Shown here piece by piece: positions 47,616 to 57,244 of a DNA stretch of 64,000 nucleotides; positions within the stretch are counted from its first letter, which is position 1; every line of letters starts with the position of its first letter. The notes under the pieces were generated by a model that searched no databases, had not been told where the DNA came from, and saw only the letters and a list, made by a program, of their open reading frames with translations. Origin of the DNA: Myxosarcina sp. GI1 (GTDB lineage Bacteria; Cyanobacteriota; Cyanobacteriia; Cyanobacteriales; Xenococcaceae); contig NZ_JRFE01000003.1 of the NCBI RefSeq assembly GCF_000756305.1, forward strand, positions 39,278-103,277. The letters run 5' to 3'. Both the position numbers and the translations under genes were made by a program.

Positions 47616-47632
47616 TGTAAGTGACACTTGCA
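47616..47632. promoter_or_regulatory. Candidate operator 2 (near-perfect palindrome)
   Basis: TGTAAGTGACACTTGCA is a palindrome with a single mismatch around a central base. It lies 48 bases (centre to centre) from operator 1 and 129 bases upstream of the desaturase ATG. Two copies in a divergent spacer would let the fused regulator control itself and the desaturase. Confidence 0.65.
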
Positions 47633-47761
47633 AAATAAACAACAACTCAAACAAGCAGCGAAATATAGCTCTTGTTAAAGATGCGATCGCGCTCTGCGCG
47701 CTGGCTCTGCCAATCGCCTTTACAAACCCAATTTTATATATTCATATGAGGAATATTTATA

Positions 47762-48622
47762 ATGACTACACAACAAATGATTGCTCCTTCAACCAAGCCA
47801 GAATTTAAACTATCCTGGTTAAATATTTCGGTGTTTGGAGCTTTTCATGTTCTGGCACTAACAGCACCCTGGTTCTTTTCCTGGTCGGCTCTAGGAGTAG
47901 CAATTTTTCTTCACTGGTTATGTGGTAGTATTGGCATCTGCTTGGCTTATCATCGTTTATTGACCCATCGCAGTTTTCAAGTTCCTCAATGGCTGGAATA
48001 TATTTTGGTAACTATTGGTGCCTTAGCTTTGCAGGGAGGACCGATTTTCTGGGTGGCAGGACATCGTCTGCATCACGCCCATGCTGAAGTTGATGATAAA
48101 GATCCCCACTCTGCTAATAAAGGATTTTGGTGGAGTCATATGTTGTGGCTGATATATCAAAAGCCAGAATTTTTTGAATACGAATCTTATAAAAAATATG
48201 CTCCCGATATCGACAGAGTTCCTTACTATCGGTGGTTGAATAGTAACTTTGTTTGGCTACAGGTTGCTTTAGGCTTGCTCCTTTTTGCTGTTGGCGGTTG
48301 GTCATTTGTAATTTATGGCATTTTCCTTCGCTCGGTCGTCCTCTGGCACAGTACCTGGTTTGTCAACTCTGCCACTCACTTTTTAGGATATCGCAACTTT
48401 CCCATTCAAGATGATGGCTCTCGCAATCTCTGGTGGGTAGCCGTTCTCGCTTATGGTGAAGGTTGGCACAACAATCATCACGCTCATCCTCGTGTTGCTA
48501 AAGCAGGTTTGCGCTGGTGGGAAGTCGATATTACCTGGTTTTCCATACAGGTACTGCGGCTACTTGGTTTGGCAAAGAAGGTAGTAATGCCGCAACCAGC
48601 CAAAGTGGCAGTCAAAAACTAA
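47762..48622 (+). CDS. desC: Acyl-lipid delta-9-type fatty acid desaturase
   Basis: The 286-residue protein has the three histidine boxes of acyl-CoA/acyl-lipid desaturases: HRLLTHRSF (about 60-68), HRLHHAHAE (about 100-108) and GWHNNHHAHPR (about 236-246), with four membrane segments around them. The diiron enzyme introduces the first double bond (usually delta-9) into membrane acyl chains. Length and boxes fit cyanobacterial DesC; a paralogue with other regiospecificity cannot be ruled out. GAGGA precedes the ATG. It diverges from the fused TetR regulator, which probably controls it. Confidence 0.9.
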   Translation: MTTQQMIAPSTKPEFKLSWLNISVFGAFHVLALTAPWFFSWSALGVAIFLHWLCGSIGICLAYHRLLTHRSFQVPQWLEYILVTIGALALQGGPIFWVAGHRLHHAHAEVDDKDPHSANKGFWWSHMLWLIYQKPEFFEYESYKKYAPDIDRVPYYRWLNSNFVWLQVALGLLLFAVGGWSFVIYGIFLRSVVLWHSTWFVNSATHFLGYRNFPIQDDGSRNLWWVAVLAYGEGWHNNHHAHPRVAKAGLRWWEVDITWFSIQVLRLLGLAKKVVMPQPAKVAVKN

Positions 48623-48678
48623 ACCAGTTTGGCTTTTAGAAAAAGCAAATCGCAATTTGCTTTAATAATTCAATCTTC

Positions 48679-48714
48679 TTGGCAACCGCAGAATTCTGCG
48701 GTTGCCAATTTTTT
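48679..48714 (+). terminator. Desaturase gene terminator
   Basis: A 30-base perfect palindrome (arms TTGGCAACCGCAGAA at 48679-48693 and its complement to 48708) is followed by TTTTTT. A smaller hairpin AAGCAAAT/ATTTGCTT (48643-48662) precedes it. Together they end the desaturase transcript. Confidence 0.92.
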
Positions 48715-48886
48715 AGTTTTTACCTGCTGCTTGATAATGAGTGGGTGGCAGGGAAACAGAAAATAGAAACACAGTAGGTAAAGTCTAAAATAAATTTTCT
48801 TTAAAATTAGGTTAAAAAAGCTTGAGAAAAAATTACCAACAAAGCTAAGATCTATCTATTTAATTTTTATCTATAACCGAAATATT

Positions 48887-49141
48887 ATGACTGACAAAAA
48901 CAAGTTTTTATATTCACATCATCGTTATAATGGCAAAGTTCGTCCTGAAAATTTAGTTTTTAATGCCAATTTACAGGAGTTTTCTCAACGAGTAGGCTAT
49001 ACCTGTGCTTTGGAAACCAACGGCAAGATCTCTCCTCACCAAGCTTACAAAAATATCAAATCTCTTTGGAAGCAACTCAAGCAAACAAAAAAACAGTTGG
49101 GAATTGGCGAACATTCTGTAGACGAGAGTAATGACGAATGA
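48887..49141 (+). CDS. Small conserved cyanobacterial protein (DUF7219-like)
   Basis: The 84-residue soluble protein has FLYSHHRYNGKVRPENLVFNANLQEFSQRVGYTCALETNGK-type text: the core PENLVFNANLQEFSQRV and CALETNGKISPHQAYKNIK, then a helix WKQLKQTKKQLGIG. I recognise this as a short family restricted to cyanobacteria and of unknown function. It is monocistronic between the desaturase terminator and the epimerase gene. Confidence 0.75.
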   Translation: MTDKNKFLYSHHRYNGKVRPENLVFNANLQEFSQRVGYTCALETNGKISPHQAYKNIKSLWKQLKQTKKQLGIGEHSVDESNDE

Positions 49142-49375
49142 GGTTTAGAGCTAATGACTTAAATGCGATCGGGTTTTGGTAAATCTTTGTTTCCTCTAAG
49201 GGAGTAATTTGCTTGAAGTTTTTGCTGCCGTGTTTTCTAGAGATTGAGTAAAAAACATTGCTAGAGACTATGGCGACTATAGGCTCTAGTCTCTAGTTCT
49301 AATAAAGTTTTAATTTTTATCGACCCAAAAATGTAACGTATTAAATCTCTCTAGCTAATGTCTAAAAAGACTAGA

Positions 49376-50443
49376 TTAAGCTTTCGTCCATTTTTCTACA
49401 TTAAATTCATAAATCTCTTCTAAAATTTGTCTGACGTTGTATTTGAGCGACCAGTTAGGGTATTGAGTTTTGAACTTAGTTAAATCGCTAATATACCAAA
49501 TGTGATCGCCACTGCGATTTTGCTCTGAATAAGAATAATTAAACTCTTTGCTCGCAATCTCCTGACACATTTCAATTGCTTCTAACATCGAACAGTTGCT
49601 TTCACGACCACCACCAATGTTGTACACTTCAGCAACGCCTGGATTTTGATAGAACTCATAAAAAGCAGCAATTAGGTCTGAAGAATGAATATTGTCGCGA
49701 ACCTGTTTGCCTTTATAACCAAAAATTGTATAGGGTTTGCCAGTTACCGCACACTTCATTAAATAAGCCAAAAAACCATGTAGTTGGGTTCCCGAATGAT
49801 TGGGACCAGTCAAACAACCTCCTCTAAAAGAAGCTGTTTTCAGATCGAAATAACGACCATACTCTTGTACCAATACATCAGCAGCAACTTTAGAAGCACC
49901 AAAAAGAGAATGCTTGGACTGGTCGATACTCATGTTTTCCGCAATTCCAGTCGAGTATTTATGAGCCGAGTCGATTTCCCAACGCTTTTCTAGTTCATTT
50001 AAAGGTAAATAATTTGGTAAGTCTCCATAAACCTTATTTGTAGAAGTAAAAATAAATACTGCCTCTGGACAATGATGACGAGTTGCCTCTAATAAATTTA
50101 ACGTACCGTTGGCATTTACCGAAAAGTCAGAAAAAGGATCGCTAGCTGCCCAGTCATGAGAGGGTTGAGCGGCTGTATGAATAATTAAGGCAATATCTTT
50201 ACCAAAATGTTGAAATATTTGCTCGATTTTTGAGAAGTCTCTAATGTCTACGTCGTAGTGTTTGTAGTTATCAAGTTCTCTTTCCAAACGCTCTCGGTTC
50301 CATTTTGTTGAAGCTTCTTCGCCAAAAAAGAATTGACGCATATCATTGTCAATGCCTACAACATCCATTCCCAAGCGACTGAAAAATTTTACTGCTTCTG
50401 AGCCGATAAGACCAGCCGAACCTGTGACAATTGCTACACTCAT
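49376..50443 (-). CDS. NAD-dependent sugar-nucleotide epimerase (CDP-paratose 2-epimerase-like)
   Basis: The 355-residue extended SDR protein has the NAD loop [16 protein letters not shown] (6-21), VIGIDN-type acidic VVGIDND (28-34), [10 protein letters not shown] (about 130-139) and [18 protein letters not shown] (about 177-194). In most extended SDRs that last motif is YxxxK; here the Tyr is Phe. [20 protein letters not shown] stretch matches the CDP-tyvelose/paratose 2-epimerase group, which I take as the nearest relatives. It would supply a sugar nucleotide for surface glycans. GGAG precedes the ATG. The exact substrate is unknown. Confidence 0.75.
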   Translation of the reverse strand: MSVAIVTGSAGLIGSEAVKFFSRLGMDVVGIDNDMRQFFFGEEASTKWNRERLERELDNYKHYDVDIRDFSKIEQIFQHFGKDIALIIHTAAQPSHDWAASDPFSDFSVNANGTLNLLEATRHHCPEAVFIFTSTNKVYGDLPNYLPLNELEKRWEIDSAHKYSTGIAENMSIDQSKHSLFGASKVAADVLVQEYGRYFDLKTASFRGGCLTGPNHSGTQLHGFLAYLMKCAVTGKPYTIFGYKGKQVRDNIHSSDLIAAFYEFYQNPGVAEVYNIGGGRESNCSMLEAIEMCQEIASKEFNYSYSEQNRSGDHIWYISDLTKFKTQYPNWSLKYNVRQILEEIYEFNVEKWTKA

Positions 50444-51056
50444 TTTTAGCTCCTAATACAAAATTACCACAAAATTTTTTTCTGAGTTTTTACCCGATAC
50501 TGTTAACACACTTGCCAAAAATTTTGAAATTTTGAGTATATTAGCACTATCTTGATTAAAAGATTAGATCGATCTCCAAATCGTACCTGGCTAATATACA
50601 GTAATTACTAGACAATTTCCAGGAGTATTTTACATATAAAGTTTTTATAGTTATTTAAAAAAAATCATAGGTATGAATAATCGAGATTTAATTAGCTCTA
50701 ACCCTATATAACAACTAACTACCGAATGCAGTAAACGCAGGCTCCGCCTTTTTTAGGAGGAATATCGTTCACTACTAACCAGCAGCAAAAAGCTAGTCAT
50801 CAATGAGAAAATTAATTAAAATAATTATAATTTTTAGGGATTAAAAATTTTGGCAAATCTATTGCGATCGCTCTGGTAATATTGTTTGAAACAATAAAAG
50901 TAATTAAAAACTAAATTAAGCAATTTAAATCCTGAAAAATATGGGATTTATTATTTATCTACGAAAAATAAATTTTAAAGAGTTTTTTTTTGACAATTCA
51001 ATGCCCGATTTTATCTGGTCGGGGTGGGAAGTCTTCTTCTTTTATTCTTTAGAGAT
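50444..51056. other. Intergenic region between glmU and the epimerase gene
   Basis: This 600-base stretch, mostly AT-rich, lies upstream of the epimerase gene and downstream of glmU. It should hold the epimerase promoter. A short plus-strand frame at 50941 extends into glmU antisense and is not supported as a gene. No repeat or RNA was recognised. Confidence 0.4.
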
Positions 51057-51083
51057 TAAAAAAGGAAGAAGAAAACATCTTCC
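51057..51083 (-). terminator. Probable glmU terminator
   Basis: On the minus strand GGAAGA pairs with TCTTCC around an eight-base loop (51064-51083) and is followed by seven T (51057-51063). It begins 19 bases after the glmU stop. Confidence 0.65.
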
Positions 51084-51101
51084 CTCGAACTTTTTTCTTC
51101 A

Positions 51102-52448
51102 TCAATTAGGTTGCCAATCTGGTATTTCTTTTTGGCGCGATCGCGCAATAACCAAAGCATTATCGGTAACGTTTTTGGTAACTACCGAACCTGCCGCTAC
51201 GGTAACATTATCTCCTAAAGTAAGGGGAGCGACTAAAACGCTATTAGAACCTGTTTTTGAGTCGTTGCCAATTTTGGTGTGATGTTTTTGTTTGCCGTCA
51301 TAGTTAGCAGTAATCGTACCCGCACCAATATTGACGCGATCGCCTAATGTAGCATCGCCTAAGTAAGATAGATGAGCGGCGTTAGTGTTAGCACCGACAG
51401 TAGTTTTTTTGATTTCAACAAAATTACCCACTCGACAGTTTTCACCTAGTTTGGCACCGCCTCGAAGATGGGCATAAGGACCGATGCGCGTATTGGCAGA
51501 AATTTCCGAGTCGCTGACAACCGAATAAAGTACGCTGACATTTTCCCCAATTTTACTATTTTCAATCAGGCTGCCAGGACCAATGCGACTTCCAGCCGCG
51601 ATCTCCGTATTGCCTCTTAAATGGGTTTGAGGTTCGATAATTACATTGGGCTGTAGTTTTACAGTTTCGTCAATGGTAATTGAGTCGGAGTTAATCATCG
51701 TTACTCCTGCGTGCATCCAGTCGTTTTTAATTCGCTGCTGCAAAATATCATAAGCTGCCGCTAACTGCTGGCGGTTGTTAATGCCGTTAGTTTCTAAATA
51801 ATCGTCGGCATCAACTGCCATGACGCGATCGAGATAATCGACTACTTCAGTTAAGTAATATTCCTGTTGATCGTTATCGGTCGAAAGTTTTGGTAGTGCT
51901 GCTGCTAATTGCTGCCAATTAAAACAGTAAATGCCTGCATTAACTCGACGATGTTGTTTTTGCGAGGCCGTACAGTCGCGTTCTTCAATAATTGACTCGA
52001 CTAGATCGTTATCGTCGCAAAAAACTCGTCCGTATCCTTGGGGATTTGGTAATTGGGCAGTAAGCAAGGTTGCCGAATTTTGCTGTGTTTGATGGGTATT
52101 TACCAGCTTTTGTAAAGTTTCTGGACGTAATAAGGGAGCATCACCATTTAAAACCAGCACGTCTCCGATATAGCCTTCCAGCTTAGGTATTATCTGCTGT
52201 ACGGCGTGTCCCGTACCGAGTTGTTCTGTTTGTTCGACAAACTCTACCGAGGCGCGATCGCGCAATGCTTGTTTGACTTTTTCCCCCTGATAGCCAACAA
52301 TTACTATTTGTCGTTCGAGATCGAGCAAACTACAGCTATTAAGAACTCGTTCTACTAAAGTTAGTCCACCTAGTGAATGCAATACTTTTGGCAAATCGGA
52401 TTTCATCCGCGTGCCTTTTCCCGCTGCTAATATTGCTACCGCTACCAT
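51102..52448 (-). CDS. glmU: Bifunctional UDP-GlcNAc pyrophosphorylase / GlcN-1-P acetyltransferase GlmU
   Basis: The 448-residue protein has the uridyltransferase domain first ([19 protein letters not shown], 6-24; [11 protein letters not shown], about 72-82; VLNGDAPLL, about 96-104) and then a left-handed beta helix of hexapeptide repeats (about 250-440) with the acetyl-CoA site region [22 protein letters not shown]. It makes UDP-GlcNAc for peptidoglycan and surface polymers, feeding MurA. Length is typical. It is monocistronic. Confidence 0.97.
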   Translation of the reverse strand: MVAVAILAAGKGTRMKSDLPKVLHSLGGLTLVERVLNSCSLLDLERQIVIVGYQGEKVKQALRDRASVEFVEQTEQLGTGHAVQQIIPKLEGYIGDVLVLNGDAPLLRPETLQKLVNTHQTQQNSATLLTAQLPNPQGYGRVFCDDNDLVESIIEERDCTASQKQHRRVNAGIYCFNWQQLAAALPKLSTDNDQQEYYLTEVVDYLDRVMAVDADDYLETNGINNRQQLAAAYDILQQRIKNDWMHAGVTMINSDSITIDETVKLQPNVIIEPQTHLRGNTEIAAGSRIGPGSLIENSKIGENVSVLYSVVSDSEISANTRIGPYAHLRGGAKLGENCRVGNFVEIKKTTVGANTNAAHLSYLGDATLGDRVNIGAGTITANYDGKQKHHTKIGNDSKTGSNSVLVAPLTLGDNVTVAAGSVVTKNVTDNALVIARSRQKEIPDWQPN

Positions 52449-52563
52449 ACCGCTTAAAAATAGTTTTTAAATCCGATAGGAGTATAACTTTTCTCAACCA
52501 AGATGTCCAAAGTAATTTGGGCTATAAAACTCGTACGGGCAATTCGCAAATCGCCCCTTTTTA

Positions 52564-55509
52564 CTACTCATTATCTAAAAAAGCTTCCATACCCTCGCAG
52601 GAACAAACCAGGTTGCGATCGCCATAGGCATTATCTATGCGGCTAACTGAAACCCAAAACTTATGTTCTCTCGTCCAAGGAGTGGGATATGCCGCCTGTT
52701 CGCGAGTGTAGGGACGTTCCCATTTGCCACAGATGAGAGATTCGGCAGTATGGGGAGCATTTTTTAAAGGATTATTATCAGGATCGATTTCATCATTGGC
52801 GATCGCTTCTGCTTCGTGATAGATGGCAATCATGGCATCGCAAAAGCGGTCTAACTCTTCTTTAGACTCACTTTCGGTAGGTTCGATCATCATCGTACCG
52901 ACAACGGGCCAAGAAATTGTAGGAGCGTGAAAACCAAAATCCATCAATCGCTTGGCAACATCATCTACTTCTACACCCGCTCGTTTTTTCAAAGGACGCA
53001 GATCGATGATACATTCATGAGCTACCAAACCAGATTTACCTTTATACAATACTGGGTAATATGTCTCCAAGCGTTTTGCCATGTAGTTAGCGTTGAGAAT
53101 TGCCACTTTGCTAGCCTCGGTCAACCCCTCAGCACCCATCATGGCGATATACATCCAAGAAATAGTCAAGATGCTGGCACTACCGTAAGGCGCAGCAGAA
53201 ATCGCGCCAATAGATTGAGAATTGCTATTGGGAATTGTAGTAGCGGGTAGAAAAGGCACCAAATGAGACATCACGCCGATTGGTCCCACACCAGGACCCC
53301 CGCCACCGTGAGGAATACAGAAAGTTTTGTGTAGATTGAGGTGGCAGACATCGGCACCATAGTCACCTGGACGACACAAGCCTACCTGAGCGTTCATATT
53401 TGCCCCGTCCATATATACCTGTCCGCCAAACTGATGGACGATCGCGCAAATGTCTTTAATTTCGGTTTCAAATACGCCATGAGTAGAAGGATATGTCACC
53501 ATCAATGCTGCCAAATTTTCTCGGTGTTTTTCGGCTTTGGTTTGCAAGTCTCGAACGTCGATATTGCCATCGCGATCGCACTTGACCGCTACTACTTTCA
53601 TACCGCACATTACCGCACTGGCGGGATTGGTACCGTGTGCCGACTCTGGAATCAAACAGATGTGGCGATGTCCTTCACCTCGCTGTTGATGGTATTTACG
53701 AATTACCTGCAATCCTGCATACTCGCCCTGAGAACCAGCATTGGGCTGTAGGGAAACACCTGCAAAACCCGTAATTTCTCCCAACCAGATTTCTAAATCC
53801 TTAAATAGCTGCTGATAGCCTGAAGTTTGCGATCGCGGTACGAAAGGATGGATCTTGCCAAATTCAGCCCAGGTAACGGGTAACATTTCTGCTGTAGCGT
53901 TGAGCTTCATCGTACACGAACCCAAAGGAATCATCGAAGTAGTTAGAGATAAATCTTTGGTTTCTAGCTGATGGAGATATCGTAGCAGTTCGGTTTCGGA
54001 ATGATAGCGGTTAAAAACTGGATCGGTAAGATAGTCACTGGTGCGCTGTAACGATGGGGGAATATTCTCGGAAACATCTTTACAAGCCGAAAGGGTAAAA
54101 GGTAATTTGTCAGTATTGGCAAAAATACGCCAAATATCTTCTAAATCTTTCTCAACTGTGGTTTCATCTAGAGAAATAGCGATCGCATTATCATCAAACA
54201 AACGTAAGTTAATTCCGTTAGCTTCTGCCGCTTTAACTATTTCTAAAGCATTCTCCGTATTTATTTTTAAAGTATCGAAGAAAGATTCTGATGCGAGTTC
54301 GTAGCCCAATTGTTTTAATCCTGCTGCCAAAATTAAAGTTAGTTGGTGTACTCGTTCGGCAATACGTTTAATTCCTGCTGCCCCATGATAGACACCATAC
54401 ATCGAAGCCATCACCGCAAGCAAAACTTGCGCCGTACAGATGTTGCTAGTAGCTTTTTCCCTACGAATATGTTGCTCTCTAGTTTGCAGTGCCAATCGTA
54501 AAGCAGGTTTGCCGTTAGCGTCTTTAGATACACCGACAATTCTTCCAGGTACTTGTCGCTTATACTTCTCTTTAGTAGCAAAATAAGCGGCATGAGGTCC
54601 CCCATAGCCTAAAGGCACGCCAAATCTTTGGGTACTGCCTACAGCAATATCTGCGCCAAATTCACCAGGAGGAGTCAAGAGAGTCAAACTGAGAATATCG
54701 GCAGCGACGGTAGCTAAGGCTTTATGTTCGTGTACTCGCTCGATAAATTCGCGGTAATCGTCGATTGTGCCTGTGGTAGTAGGATATTGCAACAACGCAC
54801 CAAAAATTGACGTAGTAAAGTCAAAGTTACGATAATCGCCGACAATTACTTCAATACCCAAAGGATTAGCGCGAGTTTTAATTACTTCAATAGTCTGGGG
54901 ATGACAGCCTGTATCTACAAAAAAGGCATTAGCTTTAGTCTTACAAACGCCATAGCTCATACTCATGGCTTCGGCGGCGGCAGTTCCTTCGTCTAGCAAT
55001 GAAGAGTTAGCAATTTCCAAACTAGTAAGCTCGATAACCATCGTTTGAAAATTGAGCAATGCTTCTAATCTACCTTGAGCGATTTCGGCTTGATAGGGAG
55101 TGTATGCCGTATACCAGCCAGGATTTTCTAGCACGTTACGCAGAATTACTGCTGGCGTAATGCAGTTGTGGTAGCCCATGCCGATAAACGAGCGATATAG
55201 CTGATTTTGCTTGGCGATCGCTTGAAGTTTGGCTAAAGCCGCTGTTTCACTTAAAGCTTCTGGTAGCTGTAACGCTTTATTGAGGCGAATAGCTGGCGGT
55301 ACGGTTTTGGCAATTAGTTCATCTATAGTATTTAAACCTAAAATCTCAAGCATCTGTTGAATTTGCTTGCGATCTATACCAATATGTCTGGCGACAAAAA
55401 CATCTGTAGCGGCAATTGTATTTATATCTGAGTCGTTTTGAAGTTTTGTAGTTTGACGATTGGGCGTTAGCCCAGCCTTCGGATCGCGGTTGAGGTCTAA
55501 ATTTACCAT
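52564..55509 (-). CDS. gcvP: Glycine dehydrogenase (decarboxylating) P protein
   Basis: The 981-residue protein is the fused homodimeric form of P protein. It has the N-half start [41 protein letters not shown] (about 108-131), [12 protein letters not shown], and the PLP-binding Lys in [20 protein letters not shown] (about 720-739). It decarboxylates glycine and passes aminomethyl to the lipoyl group of GcvH, a step of photorespiration. gcvH lies 123 bases upstream on the same strand, so the pair is probably co-transcribed. gcvT is not in the window. Confidence 0.98.
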   Translation of the reverse strand: MVNLDLNRDPKAGLTPNRQTTKLQNDSDINTIAATDVFVARHIGIDRKQIQQMLEILGLNTIDELIAKTVPPAIRLNKALQLPEALSETAALAKLQAIAKQNQLYRSFIGMGYHNCITPAVILRNVLENPGWYTAYTPYQAEIAQGRLEALLNFQTMVIELTSLEIANSSLLDEGTAAAEAMSMSYGVCKTKANAFFVDTGCHPQTIEVIKTRANPLGIEVIVGDYRNFDFTTSIFGALLQYPTTTGTIDDYREFIERVHEHKALATVAADILSLTLLTPPGEFGADIAVGSTQRFGVPLGYGGPHAAYFATKEKYKRQVPGRIVGVSKDANGKPALRLALQTREQHIRREKATSNICTAQVLLAVMASMYGVYHGAAGIKRIAERVHQLTLILAAGLKQLGYELASESFFDTLKINTENALEIVKAAEANGINLRLFDDNAIAISLDETTVEKDLEDIWRIFANTDKLPFTLSACKDVSENIPPSLQRTSDYLTDPVFNRYHSETELLRYLHQLETKDLSLTTSMIPLGSCTMKLNATAEMLPVTWAEFGKIHPFVPRSQTSGYQQLFKDLEIWLGEITGFAGVSLQPNAGSQGEYAGLQVIRKYHQQRGEGHRHICLIPESAHGTNPASAVMCGMKVVAVKCDRDGNIDVRDLQTKAEKHRENLAALMVTYPSTHGVFETEIKDICAIVHQFGGQVYMDGANMNAQVGLCRPGDYGADVCHLNLHKTFCIPHGGGGPGVGPIGVMSHLVPFLPATTIPNSNSQSIGAISAAPYGSASILTISWMYIAMMGAEGLTEASKVAILNANYMAKRLETYYPVLYKGKSGLVAHECIIDLRPLKKRAGVEVDDVAKRLMDFGFHAPTISWPVVGTMMIEPTESESKEELDRFCDAMIAIYHEAEAIANDEIDPDNNPLKNAPHTAESLICGKWERPYTREQAAYPTPWTREHKFWVSVSRIDNAYGDRNLVCSCEGMEAFLDNE

Positions 55510-55632
55510 AGGATATTGCTAACTAGAAAAATAGTGGCGCATCGAAAAATTACCCGATGCTACCACTTACTTATTAAGTTTGTTGTAATAAACCTTAGCA
55601 AATTTGTCTAGTTTGAAATAAACATTATTTGC

Positions 55633-56031
55633 TTAATCCTCTTCTCCCTCTACTTGTGCGCGATATTCAGCAGCAGAGAGAATATCTACTAATTCTTCAT
55701 CGGGATTATCTACCCGCACCTTAAGCAACCATCCTTCACCGTAGGGATCTTCGGCAATATCTTCGGGAGCATCTATTAATGTTTCATTACGTTCGACTAC
55801 CGTACCAGATACGGGAGGATAGAGATCTTCTACAGCTTTTACCGATTCAATCGTACCAAAGCTCTCTCCGACTTCGATCGCATCGCCAATTTCTGGTAGT
55901 TCGAGGAACACAATATCTCCTAATTGATCGATGGCAAAAGCACTCACCCCTATGGTGGCAATTTCTCCCTCCATACGGACATATTCGTGGCTGTCTAGAT
56001 ACTGCAAATCTTCAGGATAGGTTATTTCCAT
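55633..56031 (-). CDS. gcvH: Glycine cleavage system H protein
   Basis: The 132-residue protein has the lipoyl-carrier domain with the modified Lys65 in [18 protein letters not shown] (59-76), and conserved [21 protein letters not shown] (26-46) and [11 protein letters not shown]. It shuttles the aminomethyl group from P protein. It precedes gcvP on the same strand. No glycine riboswitch was recognised in the 191-base upstream spacer. Confidence 0.97.
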   Translation of the reverse strand: MEITYPEDLQYLDSHEYVRMEGEIATIGVSAFAIDQLGDIVFLELPEIGDAIEVGESFGTIESVKAVEDLYPPVSGTVVERNETLIDAPEDIAEDPYGEGWLLKVRVDNPDEELVDILSAAEYRAQVEGEED

Positions 56032-56222
56032 CTCATACTCTCTAATTTTCGATCTATCAATTACTCATTATTAATTGTTTCATCGAACGCTGTAAATGAC
56101 GCGATCGCTTTTGGCAATAACAACAACATTACATCAGGCAGCAATTGCCAAAAATTTGTATTTTAAATTTGTATGACCATCGACAAATTACAACGCGCTT
56201 GGCTTTACTAATAATTTAATTC

Positions 56223-57173
56223 ATGTACGTCATTAATACTCTCGCTCCTGTATTCCTGGTTATTATTCTCGGTACGGTTTTAATCAAGTCCAAATTTTTA
56301 AGTCCCCAGTTAGTACGTGAAAATGACCGCTTAGTCTACTGGGTTGGTTTGCCCTGTCTATTGTTTAACAAAACCGCTACTGCCACCATTGCTGGTGGTT
56401 CGGCTTTAAAAATTGCAGGAGTGCTTACGGGAGGTGGCATGGGCTGTGTCATCTTGGCGTATTTACTGTCTCGCTTGCTGGGTATTTCGAGCAAATTGGA
56501 GGGAGCTTTCGTTCAGGCTGCTTTTCGCGGTAATTTAGCCTACGTCGGTCTACCTGTAGTCAGTTATGCTCTTGATCGCTTTTCTGGTAGTTCGGCAATA
56601 GCAACGATGAATGCCGAACAACTTCAGTCTCTAGCAGTGCTGTCTTTCGCGCCTTTAGTTCCTCTATATAACGCTACGGCTGTATTCGTACTGATAAAAG
56701 GCAACAGCAGTAAGCATGATTCCTGGCGTACTATACTGCGCTCTACTTTTACCAATCCTTTATTAACTGCCTGTGGTTTGGGTTTGCTCTTGGCTATTGT
56801 GGGGATTTCTCTGCCTTTATGGTTGAGCAAAACCACTCAAACTATTGGGCAAATGTCTCTACCTTTAGCTCTATTAGGTATTGGTGCTTCTCTAGCCAAG
56901 ACTAAAATAAGCGGTCGAATCGGGCTTTCAGCTTTAGCGACGGTACTTAAAGTCTTTGCCGCACCGCTTATTGGCGTATTTATCGCCAATTGGTTAAATT
57001 TAACCGCACCAGAACGCACCATTGCTTTACTATATCTCGCCTGTCCTACAGCGATCGCATCTTACATTATGGCAGGTCAATTAGGAGGAGATGAAGCCCT
57101 TACCAGCAGCAGTATTGTTTTAAGTACTATGTGTTCGGCTATTGCTCTGGCGATCGTTTTATCATTATCTTGA
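56223..57173 (+). CDS. AEC family transporter
   Basis: The 316-residue protein has ten hydrophobic segments in the two five-helix halves of the auxin-efflux-carrier family. It starts VINTLAPVFLVIILGTVLIKSKFL and has LVYWVGLPCLLFNKTA, AFRGNLAYVGLPVVSYAL, LLTACGLGLLLAIVGI, SLPLALLGIGASL (about 212-224) and a final YLACPTAIASYIMAGQLGGD. Members move organic acids or related anions across the plasma membrane. Substrate unknown. The CocE-type gene follows after 71 bases on the same strand. Confidence 0.87.
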   Translation: MYVINTLAPVFLVIILGTVLIKSKFLSPQLVRENDRLVYWVGLPCLLFNKTATATIAGGSALKIAGVLTGGGMGCVILAYLLSRLLGISSKLEGAFVQAAFRGNLAYVGLPVVSYALDRFSGSSAIATMNAEQLQSLAVLSFAPLVPLYNATAVFVLIKGNSSKHDSWRTILRSTFTNPLLTACGLGLLLAIVGISLPLWLSKTTQTIGQMSLPLALLGIGASLAKTKISGRIGLSALATVLKVFAAPLIGVFIANWLNLTAPERTIALLYLACPTAIASYIMAGQLGGDEALTSSSIVLSTMCSAIALAIVLSLS

Positions 57174-57244
57174 TTCGATCGCCGTACGGGCAAGGCATTG
57201 TCTTGTCCCTTCATGCCAAATCAAAAAACTAATTTATTTATTAA

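Noticed and set aside
50941..51282. Plus-strand frame near the 3' end of glmU
   Set aside because: It runs through the glmU terminator and antisense to glmU; the protein-like signal is on the other strand.
53341..53751. 136-codon plus-strand frame inside gcvP
   Set aside because: It is antisense to a fully conserved part of gcvP and has no family resemblance of its own.
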